Made by a program: the position numbers and the translations under genes | In this document: positions 1 to 5,084 of the stretch, in pieces | Layout of the letters: every line of letters starts with the position of its first letter | Numbering within the stretch: position 1 is the first letter of the stretch | NCBI GenBank assembly: GCA_964544865.1 | Contig: CAZJDV010000130.1 | Span: 1-5,084, forward strand | Source: CAZJDV01 sp964544865 | GTDB lineage: Bacteria; Chloroflexota; Dehalococcoidia; Lucifugimonadales; CAJWER01 | DNA: 5,084 nt | Reading direction: 5' to 3' | Notes under the pieces: model-generated | Databases searched by the model: none | Seen by the model: only the letters and a program-made list of their open reading frames with translations | What the model was told of the DNA's origin: nothing

Positions 1-77
1 CTCTCTCCTTCTCTCGGGTCCTTCAGCCCTCAGATGTGTCCCATTTTCGCTGACCATCTTCACACAAGCAGATCATC

Positions 78-314
78 ATGACCACACACAGCGAGCATAT
101 CTTGGGTAGGTTGTTGACTCTGGTTCCAGAAAAGAAGCTTTCCAGCAACGATCTGGCGATCTACGCGTTCGAGAAGGATGAGAAGGGCATTTGCACCGCG
201 AAGGAGCTCGAAGTGACCGACAACGGCATGGTGAAGGGCGGGATCAAGGATTTCTTCGAGTCCGATCTACACGAGTTGGACTGCTATATCAGGGCGCTTC
301 AGACGTCCACATGA
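78..314 (+). CDS. C-terminal part of an AAA/ABC-type ATPase (5' end missing or broken)
   Basis: The 78 residues open with MTTHSEHIL, which matches the switch/H-loop motif that follows Walker B in AAA_15/AAA_21 (SMC/OLD/DUF3696-like) ATPases. The rest fits the usual tail of these proteins: a strand IYAFEKD at about residues 28-34, a short hairpin, then GGIKDFFESDLHEL at about 54-67. The codons just before the ATG read H-K-Q-I-I, which suits the strand preceding the H-loop, so this ATG is probably an internal Met and not a true start. No Shine-Dalgarno sequence precedes it. An in-frame TGA at 51-53 blocks the frame further upstream. Walker A and B are absent from the window. The stop overlaps the next start (ATGA, 311-314), so the ATPase and the PIN-like gene are probably translationally coupled. 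As it stands, this would be an ATPase remnant without nucleotide-binding motifs; an independent small protein such as an antitoxin is less likely. Confidence 0.6.
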   Translation: MTTHSEHILGRLLTLVPEKKLSSNDLAIYAFEKDEKGICTAKELEVTDNGMVKGGIKDFFESDLHELDCYIRALQTST

Positions 315-781
315 CTGACAGATTCATACTGGACGAGAATGTCGTCATGTTCGCCCAGCGTGGAGAGAATGAGCGCTATGAGCCAGACGAGACCTGCATG
401 CTGCTCTTTCAACAGATCGTACAGATATGCTACACCATTGTGCTAGACCAGTTTTCGTGGAACAAATACCAAAGCAAACTGAGTTCGCTGGGCCACGCAT
501 ATCCTGATACAGGCGCCCGTGTGTTGCGCTTGTTGCACAGTGCCGTGCAAATGGCTGGCAAGGTCGATGTCAGGCCGTCGAATGCGGCACTATTCCCAGA
601 GGAATCAGCTATTCCCGCTGGCAGCCAGGACGATGTGGAGATTGTGCGGCTGGCCGTGGAGACGGGTGCCACGCTCGTCACAACCGATAGGCCACTGCGT
701 GCGGACCTACATGATTCCTCAAATGTAGAGACTTATGGCCTCAGGGTGGCGTCGCCTTCGGAAGCCCTGGCGTTGCTGTAG
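311..781 (+). CDS. PIN-like domain ribonuclease/toxin-type protein
   Basis: This is a 156-residue protein, a typical size for a single PIN domain. PIN domains are metal-dependent ribonucleases that use clustered acidic residues. The visible pattern is strand 1 FILDEN with D8, a region YTIVLDQFSWNKYQSKL (about 41-57) resembling the second strand and helix, DDVEIVRLA with D107/D108 (about 107-115), and the closing strand TLVTTDRPL with D126. The 'DD..i..lA...ga.lvTtD' ending is the strongest signal. The usual mid-domain Glu is not obvious; D46 or E110 could substitute. The start at 311 is chosen because it overlaps the preceding stop as ATGA. A longer start at 191 would give a basic, non-conserved extension overlapping the ATPase frame. 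A nuclease downstream of an AAA ATPase suggests an ATPase-regulated toxin or effector; that role is inferred. The last 49 bases overlap the convergent acetyltransferase frame. Confidence 0.7.
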   Translation: MTDRFILDENVVMFAQRGENERYEPDETCMLLFQQIVQICYTIVLDQFSWNKYQSKLSSLGHAYPDTGARVLRLLHSAVQMAGKVDVRPSNAALFPEESAIPAGSQDDVEIVRLAVETGATLVTTDRPLRADLHDSSNVETYGLRVASPSEALALL

Positions 782-1337
782 CGTTCCCTCAGCAGCACCA
801 GGTCGAAGCTGCGGCGTGGTCCTTCTTGTGGCGCATCCGCGACTGCGTCGTATGGCTCGAAGCCCGCCTTCTGGAATGCTCTGAGGCTGCGGGAGTTGTG
901 GGTGACGATGTCCAGGCCGAAGATGGCGTCGGCTTGCGCTCGCCGGAAGCCGAACTCGACGAGCAGGCGGATAGCCTCGGTGCCTATGCCGCGGCCCCAG
1001 TAGTCCTTCTCGACTATTGTGATGTCGATCCGGCGGCAGTCCTGCCGGGGCGCCCCTTCAGAATCCGCTCCAGGTTCATTTCCTGTAGCCAGCATTCGCC
1101 GATTGGCCTGCCAGCGTACTCGATCATGAAGCAATAGGCCTTCGCGGAGATTGTGCGGTGGATGTTCTGGAGCCGCTCAACGGTATAGCCGTCGGGATTG
1201 CCCCCAGTGTCGGCGTATTTGGCTACCTCCGGGTCGTTTCACCACTTGTGCACGGCCCCCCAGTCATCCTCGGTCATGGGGCGAAGGACCGTGATTCCTG
1301 ACGCGAGGGTCACATTGTGTCGGCGAAGGAGACCCAT
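733..1337 (-). pseudogene. GNAT N-acetyltransferase, interrupted by a stop codon and a frameshift
   Basis: Conceptual translation gives a GNAT-fold acyl-CoA N-acetyltransferase resembling the AAC(6')/RimJ-like branch. It would start at the ATG at 1335-1337 (MGLLRRHNVTL..ITVLRPMTEDDW). Codon 33 is TGA (1239-1241), just after TGG, where relatives have a second Trp (WWNDPEV). The frame then continues NDPEVAKYADTGG, IHRTISAKAYCF and PIGECWLQEMNLERIL. At about 1040-1060, beside a CCCC and a GGGG run, it must shift by one base to continue as CRRIDITIVEKDYWGRGIG, the acetyl-CoA-binding motif A, then NSRSLRAFQKAGF. One missing base would restore the frame. The longest intact piece (733-1134) keeps the CoA-binding half but lacks the N-terminal substrate-binding half. 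The gene follows nadE by 26 bases and likely shares its transcript. The substrate is unknown. Either it is a true pseudogene or the two lesions are sequence errors. Confidence 0.8.
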
Positions 1338-1342
1338 GTTCT

Positions 1343-1347
1343 ACCTC
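1343..1347 (-). promoter_or_regulatory. Ribosome binding site for the GNAT gene
   Basis: On the minus strand GAGGT lies just upstream of the ATG at 1337; the GAGG core sits 6 bases from it. This supports the start at 1337, and shows that the region upstream of the 733-1134 open frame belongs to the gene even though that frame is broken. Confidence 0.6.
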
Positions 1348-1355
1348 GCAGCTTC

Positions 1356-1367
1356 CTAGGATCCTAG
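1356..1367. repeat. 12-bp perfect palindrome at the nadE stop codon
   Basis: CTAGGATCCTAG is its own reverse complement and contains the nadE stop TAG (1364-1366). It lacks a loop and a following T-run, so it is not a convincing intrinsic terminator. It may be chance or a small protein or restriction site; no function is claimed. Confidence 0.4.
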
Positions 1368-3097
1368 AACGGTCGGTAGCGGTTGACGATGGGCATGCGG
1401 CGGTCGCGGCCGAAGTTGCGTGTGGTCACCTTGATGCCTGGTGGGGCCTGGCGGCGCTTGTACTCGCTGAGGTCCACCAACGTCACGATCTGCCTGACCA
1501 CCTCTTCGTCGAAGCCCATGCCCACGATGTCGTCGAAGCTCCGGTCGTCCTCGACGTACGCCTCTAGGATGGGGTCCAGCACCGAGTAGGGCGGGAGGCT
1601 GTCCTCGTCCTTCTGGCCGGGCCGCAGCTCCGCGCTGGGGAGTTTTTCGATGACACTTCGGGGGATCGGCGGATGGCCGGGCATCGCGTTCCGGTGCTCG
1701 GAAAGCCTGTAGACGAGCAGCTTGGGCACGTCCTTGATGACCCCGTATCCGCCCGCCATGTCGCCGTAGATGGTGGCGTAACCCACGGCCATCTCGCTCT
1801 TGTTGCCGGTGGTCAGCACCATCCATCCGAACTTGTTCGACAGCGCCATTATCATGATCCCGCGTATGCGCGACTGGAGGTTTTCTTCTGCGGTCCCGGG
1901 TTCGGTCCCCTCGAAATGGGGCGCCAGGGCTGCGAGATATGAGGAGAACTCTTCCTCGATGTGGATGGTGCGCAACTCGATTCCCAGGTTGTCCGCGAGT
2001 CTCTTCGCGTCGATGATACTGCCCTCGGAGGAGTAGCGGGAGGGCATGGATATGCCGACCACGTTCTCCGGGCCGAGGGCGTCCGCGGCGACGGTCGCCA
2101 CGAGGCTCGAGTCGATGCCCCCGGACAGTGCGACGAGGACTTTCTCGAACCCGGATTTGCGCACGTAGTCGCGGGTGCCCAGGATGAGGGCGGCGTAGAC
2201 CTCGCCGACGTCGTCGTAGAGCACGGGCTCGCGTTGTGGCAACGGTGGCCGGAGCCCCGACGGCGGCCCCGATACGGCGACGAGCCTGGATGGGCCGATC
2301 TCGTCCAGGCCGCGTGCACGACTATCGCGTGGGCGGGCATCGTCATACACCTGTCCGTCGACGTTCCCTATGTCCAGGTCCACGACAATCAGATCCTCTT
2401 CGAATTGGCTTCCTCGGGCGATCACCCGCCCCAGTGGGTCGATCATGACGCTGGCCCCGTCGAAGACCAGCTCGTCCTGGCCGCCCACCATATTGACGTA
2501 GGCGACGAATATCCCGTTTCCGGCGGCTCGTGAAGCAAGCATCTGCTCGCGGGGGCCGCGCTTGCCGGCGTGGAACGGGGACGCGCTGATGTTCACGACG
2601 ATTCGGGCGCCGCCAATACGTTGCACATTCGTAGGGCCGGCCTCGCGCCAGATGTCCTCGCAGACGTTGACCCCAACCGGTGTGCCTGCGAGCACGAAGA
2701 CAGGACACTCGCGGCCGGCCACAAAGTAGCGCTCCTCGTCGAACACGCCGTAGTTGGGCAGGATAATCTTGTGGTAAGTGCCGACGACCTCGCCGTCGTA
2801 GGCGACGACGGCGGCGTTGTGAATATCGGCGTTGGCGTCGGCGAACCCGACGATTACCGCGATACCCCTGGAAGCGTCGGCAACCTCGCGCATCCTGGCT
2901 ATGTTCGCCTGGACGAACTGAGGCTTGAAAAGTAGGTCCTCGGGCGGATAGCCGGCAATGGCCAGCTCGGGGAATGCGACCAGGTCCGCGCCCAGCGATC
3001 GCGCCTCGTCGATGTACTCGATGATCTTGCGGGTATTTCCATCGAGGTCGCCGACGGTGGGATTGGTCTGGGCCATCGCCAGCCGGAAATTACGCAT
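1364..3097 (-). CDS. nadE: Glutamine-dependent NAD+ synthetase
   Basis: This cytoplasmic enzyme catalyses the last step of NAD+ synthesis: deamido-NAD+ (NaAD), ATP and glutamine give NAD+, AMP, PPi and glutamate. The 577 residues fit the two-domain family. The N-terminal nitrilase-type glutaminase (about 1-250) shows the Glu-Lys-Cys triad as E44 (AFPELAIAGYPPEDL), K110 (YHKIILPNYGVFDE) and C146 (GVNVCEDIW). The C-terminal synthetase (about 300-577) has the PP-loop SGGIDSS at 325-331, LTTGNKSE at 428-435, the YGDMAGGYGVIKDVPK segment, and the family-typical end GIKVTTRNFGRDRRMPIVNRYR. The start at 3097 (MRNFRLAMAQTNPTVGDLDGN) is chosen because homology begins there. The frame is open to an ATG at 3166, but those 23 extra residues look non-conserved and cover a likely promoter. 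No clear Shine-Dalgarno precedes 3097. No lesion is seen. The damaged GNAT gene lies 26 bases downstream on the same strand. Confidence 0.96.
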   Translation of the reverse strand: MRNFRLAMAQTNPTVGDLDGNTRKIIEYIDEARSLGADLVAFPELAIAGYPPEDLLFKPQFVQANIARMREVADASRGIAVIVGFADANADIHNAAVVAYDGEVVGTYHKIILPNYGVFDEERYFVAGRECPVFVLAGTPVGVNVCEDIWREAGPTNVQRIGGARIVVNISASPFHAGKRGPREQMLASRAAGNGIFVAYVNMVGGQDELVFDGASVMIDPLGRVIARGSQFEEDLIVVDLDIGNVDGQVYDDARPRDSRARGLDEIGPSRLVAVSGPPSGLRPPLPQREPVLYDDVGEVYAALILGTRDYVRKSGFEKVLVALSGGIDSSLVATVAADALGPENVVGISMPSRYSSEGSIIDAKRLADNLGIELRTIHIEEEFSSYLAALAPHFEGTEPGTAEENLQSRIRGIMIMALSNKFGWMVLTTGNKSEMAVGYATIYGDMAGGYGVIKDVPKLLVYRLSEHRNAMPGHPPIPRSVIEKLPSAELRPGQKDEDSLPPYSVLDPILEAYVEDDRSFDDIVGMGFDEEVVRQIVTLVDLSEYKRRQAPPGIKVTTRNFGRDRRMPIVNRYRPF

Positions 3098-3255
3098 GGT
3101 GGTTAAGCCGATACCTACGGGAGTGGGCTGAAAAAAGTATAGCATGGGGCAGGGGATGGGGTACAAGGTACTGGGGGAAGAGACTGGAGGTTGAGCCTGT
3201 ATCTGCGCCTTTCAGGGGTTGGTGCAGGGGAAGCTCCGCATGTCCGATTAAAAGG
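3098..3255. other. Intergenic region between the kinase/ectodomain gene and nadE
   Basis: The 158-base gap holds the candidate nadE promoter. No stem-loop followed by a T-run was found on the minus strand after the stop at 3256-3258, so it is not clear whether transcription of the upstream gene ends here or continues into nadE. No small coding frame with convincing features was seen. Confidence 0.5.
3136..3166 (-). promoter_or_regulatory. Candidate sigma70-type promoter for nadE
   Basis: On the minus strand TATACT (3136-3141) is a close match to the -10 box. It is preceded at a 19-base spacing by TTGTAC (3161-3166), which shares its TTG start with the -35 consensus. Transcription would start near 3128, leaving about 30 bases of leader before the ATG at 3097. 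The spacing is longer than the ideal 17, and a GTAC-CTT-GTAC inverted repeat (3161-3171) overlaps the -35 element. This is a tentative call from sequence match only. Confidence 0.35.
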
Positions 3256-4248
3256 CTAAGGCCCGTTTTCTCTGAGAGCCTCGTCGAGGTGTCCCAGCGC
3301 GGCCTCGACCTGCGGCTCGTTGTCCCCGATGATGAGCATGATGACCGGACCGATCTGGCCGAGGAAGATGGTCCGCTCCGGCATTACCCACTTGCGGCCC
3401 GACTGGCCGACGCTCTCGGAGTTGCCGCCGTCCTGCTGAATCTTGATGCCCGCAAACACCTCGTAGGCCTGAAAGAACTCCCTGCTGTCCTCGAAGCTGT
3501 CCCACTCGATGAGGAGGACGAGGACGCGCTCGCCCTCGCCCTCGGGCCCGCTGAGGAGCGAGTACCTGTCGCCGCCCCAACCCTCGGCCGCCTGGATGCC
3601 GCCCAGATGGTCTTCCAGGTACGTCTTGATGAGGAATTCGCCCATGGTATTGGATGCGACCAGGGTCCATCCCTTGCCCATCCTGGCCGCCAGATTCGGC
3701 ACGGTGGTGCGTTGGGGCTCCTCGTCCGCGAAATACTTGTTGAGGTGCAGGATCTGCTCAGTGGACAGCGGCGGCCGCGAGTACGCCTCGTTCACGCCTT
3801 CCCAGCCCTTGTCGCCGGTCCCGTAAAGGTCCGCGACGAAGTCTGCGCCGGCGCGTTGCGGGAACAGCGCCGCTGCCTGGATCACCCTCGGCGCCTGCAC
3901 CAGTTTGTTGTCGGGCAGAGGCTTGCTCAGCTCGGCAAGCTGGTCCTCGGTGAATGTGCTGATATAGCCCCTGGCTACCTGTGACACGTCGCCCTTTATC
4001 AGCGCGTCCAGCGCTCTGAGCTCGTCGGAGCTTCCTTGCGTGGCGCGCCTGCGCCTGTCAGCGACGTCGTACAGCCGTTGCTGGACTCCGCCAAAGAAGG
4101 CGCTGGCGTAGCCCAGCTCCTCTAATGGGCCAAGGTTCGAGGCGTCGCTCTGCACGTACACCGCCTCGATCCCGTCGTCGAAGAGCGCATAAATCTGTTG
4201 GAGCTGGATTCCCGTCAGGATGTCCTCGAGATCGTCGTTCTCACCCAT
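3256..4248 (-). CDS. Peptidase-like extracellular domain lacking zinc ligands (probable 3' part of the kinase gene)
   Basis: The 330 residues from the ATG at 4248 match, from memory, the main part of a metallopeptidase-like family common in Chloroflexota. Shared landmarks are a strand pair YALFDDGIEAVYVQ (20-33), ALFPQRAGADFVADLY (127-142), GWEGVNEAYSRPPLSTEQILH (148-168), GWTLVASNTMGEFLIK (193-208) and GWGGDRYSLL (223-232). Where the family has a zinc-binding AHEYTHALQDQ-type motif, this protein reads ASAFFGGVQQR (48-58), so both His and the Glu are replaced (S49, A50, G53). The downstream EGDA motif is KGDV with K85. Proteolytic activity is therefore not expected. There is no signal peptide or membrane helix at its own N terminus and no clear ribosome binding site. 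The frame is the same as the kinase gene upstream, separated only by TAA and one CTG codon. It is best read as the rest of that gene's ectodomain, possibly translated only by reinitiation. The residues from about 285 on are hydrophobic (FLGQIGPVIMLIIGD). Confidence 0.65.
   Translation of the reverse strand: MGENDDLEDILTGIQLQQIYALFDDGIEAVYVQSDASNLGPLEELGYASAFFGGVQQRLYDVADRRRRATQGSSDELRALDALIKGDVSQVARGYISTFTEDQLAELSKPLPDNKLVQAPRVIQAAALFPQRAGADFVADLYGTGDKGWEGVNEAYSRPPLSTEQILHLNKYFADEEPQRTTVPNLAARMGKGWTLVASNTMGEFLIKTYLEDHLGGIQAAEGWGGDRYSLLSGPEGEGERVLVLLIEWDSFEDSREFFQAYEVFAGIKIQQDGGNSESVGQSGRKWVMPERTIFLGQIGPVIMLIIGDNEPQVEAALGHLDEALRENGP
4090..4104 (-). other. Degenerate HExxH position in the peptidase-like domain
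   Basis: These five codons read S-A-F-F-G where the recalled family has H-E-x-x-H. Flanking agreement supports the register: Ala before, and Gln then Phe/Tyr-Asp after. The correspondence comes from a mental alignment, not a computed one. Confidence 0.5.
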
Positions 4249-4251
4249 CAG

Positions 4252-4254
4252 TTA
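4252..4254 (-). other. In-frame TAA splitting the kinase ectodomain
   Basis: The minus-strand codons around this site read L-Y-K-V-L-stop-L-M-G-E-N-D-D-L. Relatives, as I recall them, run without a break through this segment (ELY-x-LGL followed by a D-L motif). A single C-to-T change (CAA to TAA) would produce the stop. Reading frame and domain homology are continuous on both sides. Confidence 0.7.
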
Positions 4255-5084
4255 CAGGACCTTGTACAACTCCTCCGCCTCGAATAACAGCTGGCGGGTT
4301 GAGTCTCTGCGAAGAATCCCCTTGGTGATCGATTCGAGCTGCTGCCTGGTGCGGAACTGGGGTTCGATGGCGAAGTCGTCTATCGACAGGTCACGGAGCC
4401 TCAGGACGTTCTCCTCCGCGCGGGTGGTGAGGCCCTCCGGGCGGCCACGGCCTCGGCGAGGCTCATGGCAGGTGCGGACTCGGTGGTAGGGACCGGAGGC
4501 GGTGTGGGCTCGGGGGGCAGGCGTGGGCTGGCCGGCCGGGGCGGTTGCGGCCGGGGTCCCGGCCACATCGGTTGAGGACTCACCGCCCGAGAGAGCCAAG
4601 AAGGCGGCGATTGCAGCGAACACCACGACCACGCCGCCGCCGATCAGCAGCAACGGAGGTTGGCGTCGGACCTCTGGAGCGGCCACTTCCGGCTCTCCCG
4701 ACATCGGCTGAGCCCTCGCGGCCGTGCCGGGTCGCTGCCCTGCGGCTTCTGACGGACCGGCTGGGACCGCATCGGCGGTTGCCCCGAGGATCGCCGTCGG
4801 CGCATCGTGCGCATCTGGCGGCAGGGCCGCGCCGGTGCCGATGACCTCGGTGTCGGCCCCCTCCGGCCGGGGCGCGGACTCGCCCGCAATTCCTGCGGCG
4901 ATCGAGAGCGCCTGAATCAGGTCCCTGCCCGACCGGAACCAGTCATTGGGGTCCTTGGCAAGGGCCTTGAGCAGGGTCGCCTCCAGCCTGGGCCCGATGT
5001 CGGGATCAATGGAGGTCGGCAGCGGCAGGGGCTGATGAATATGAGCCATCAGCGTCGCCGCCGGCGTATCGGCCCGGAATGTAA
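4252..5084 (-). CDS. Transmembrane Ser/Thr protein kinase, C-terminal part (enters from the right edge)
   Basis: The frame is open to the window edge, giving 276 residues with the 5' end missing. The first residues, TFRADTPAATLMAHIHQPLPLP, and then LEATLLKALAKDPNDWFRSG, are the end of a Hanks-type bacterial Ser/Thr kinase C-lobe (subdomains X-XI). The ATG at 5049 is internal. An Ala/Pro-rich cytoplasmic linker follows, then Arg-Arg and one transmembrane helix (LLLIGGGVVVVFAAIAAFLAL, 4591-4656), a Pro/Thr-rich stalk, and the start of an extracellular domain (RAEENVLRLRDLSIDDFAIEPQF to EAEELYKVL). The layout is a one-pass receptor kinase of PknB type with an outside sensor. The catalytic core is outside the window. 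Oddities are W in place of the usual Arg in KDPxxRF (4939-4941), a stalk that reads better in another frame (about 4430-4517), and a TAA at 4252-4254 after which the same frame carries on. It is probably one gene with 3256-4248. Confidence 0.8.
   Translation of the reverse strand, partial: TFRADTPAATLMAHIHQPLPLPTSIDPDIGPRLEATLLKALAKDPNDWFRSGRDLIQALSIAAGIAGESAPRPEGADTEVIGTGAALPPDAHDAPTAILGATADAVPAGPSEAAGQRPGTAARAQPMSGEPEVAAPEVRRQPPLLLIGGGVVVVFAAIAAFLALSGGESSTDVAGTPAATAPAGQPTPAPRAHTASGPYHRVRTCHEPRRGRGRPEGLTTRAEENVLRLRDLSIDDFAIEPQFRTRQQLESITKGILRRDSTRQLLFEAEELYKVL
4591..4656 (-). other. Predicted transmembrane helix of the kinase
   Basis: Twenty-two residues rich in L, V, I, A and G without charge follow a cytoplasmic VRRQ segment, which fits the positive-inside rule. 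The kinase domain would be cytoplasmic and the peptidase-like domain extracellular. Confidence 0.85.

Noticed and set aside
191..310. N-terminal extension of the PIN-like protein from the ATG at 191
   Set aside because: It lies inside the ATPase frame and translates to a basic sequence without PIN features; the ATGA overlap start at 311 is far better.
1239..1241. TGA read as tryptophan (alternative genetic code)
   Set aside because: It would fit the WW motif, but TGA ends the ATPase gene at 312-314 exactly at the next start, and a frameshift also damages the same acetyltransferase gene.
1350..1370. Intrinsic terminator after nadE
   Set aside because: The 12-bp palindrome has no loop or T-run, and the next gene's ribosome binding site follows closely, suggesting co-transcription.
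1961..2533. 190-codon open frame on the + strand opposite nadE
   Set aside because: It is antisense to a well-supported nadE, has no recognisable domain, and such frames are common opposite GC-rich genes.
3161..3171. GTAC-CTT-GTAC inverted repeat as an operator
   Set aside because: The arms are only four bases and self-palindromic, too short to claim a regulator site; mentioned only with the promoter.
3289..3984. 231-codon open frame on the + strand opposite the ectodomain gene
   Set aside because: Its composition (Leu, Arg, Val, Asp-rich) is that of an antisense shadow; the minus-strand frame has family landmarks.

Overview
The window is GC-rich bacterial DNA. It holds one complete, clearly identifiable housekeeping gene (nadE), surrounded by genes that look cut off by the window edge or damaged. 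The GNAT acetyltransferase and the membrane kinase fused to a peptidase-like ectodomain resemble proteins I associate with Chloroflexota (SAR202 or Dehalococcoidia-like). That placement is from memory and moderate to weak.

Left part (1-781, + strand): the 3' end of an AAA/ABC-type ATPase gene is visible as a 78-residue stretch beginning at its H-loop motif. It overlaps by ATGA a small gene for a PIN-like ribonuclease. The two read as one translationally coupled module, plausibly toxin-like or anti-phage. The ATPase frame appears broken just upstream of position 78.

Middle (733-3166, - strand): nadE, a glutamine-dependent NAD+ synthetase with intact nitrilase-type amidase and P-loop synthetase domains, is followed after 26 bases by a GNAT N-acetyltransferase. 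The GNAT gene has a good ribosome binding site but carries an in-frame TGA and a frameshift. Its 3' end runs 49 bases into the convergent PIN gene. A candidate promoter for nadE lies in the 158-base gap upstream.

Right part (3256-5084, - strand): a membrane Ser/Thr protein kinase enters from the right edge. Only the end of the kinase C-lobe is in view, followed by a linker, one transmembrane helix, a Pro-rich stalk and the start of an extracellular domain. An in-frame TAA stops the frame, and the same frame then continues for another 330 codons with the rest of that domain. Read through, the domain matches a metallopeptidase-like family, but all three expected zinc-ligand positions are substituted. 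The best reading is a kinase with a non-catalytic peptidase-like sensor domain, now split by a nonsense codon.

Lesions recur across the window (ATPase, acetyltransferase, kinase), while nadE and the PIN gene are clean. Either the locus is decaying around nadE or the assembly has base-level errors. There is no gene-free stretch longer than 300 bases, and no RNA gene, CRISPR array or insertion sequence was seen.
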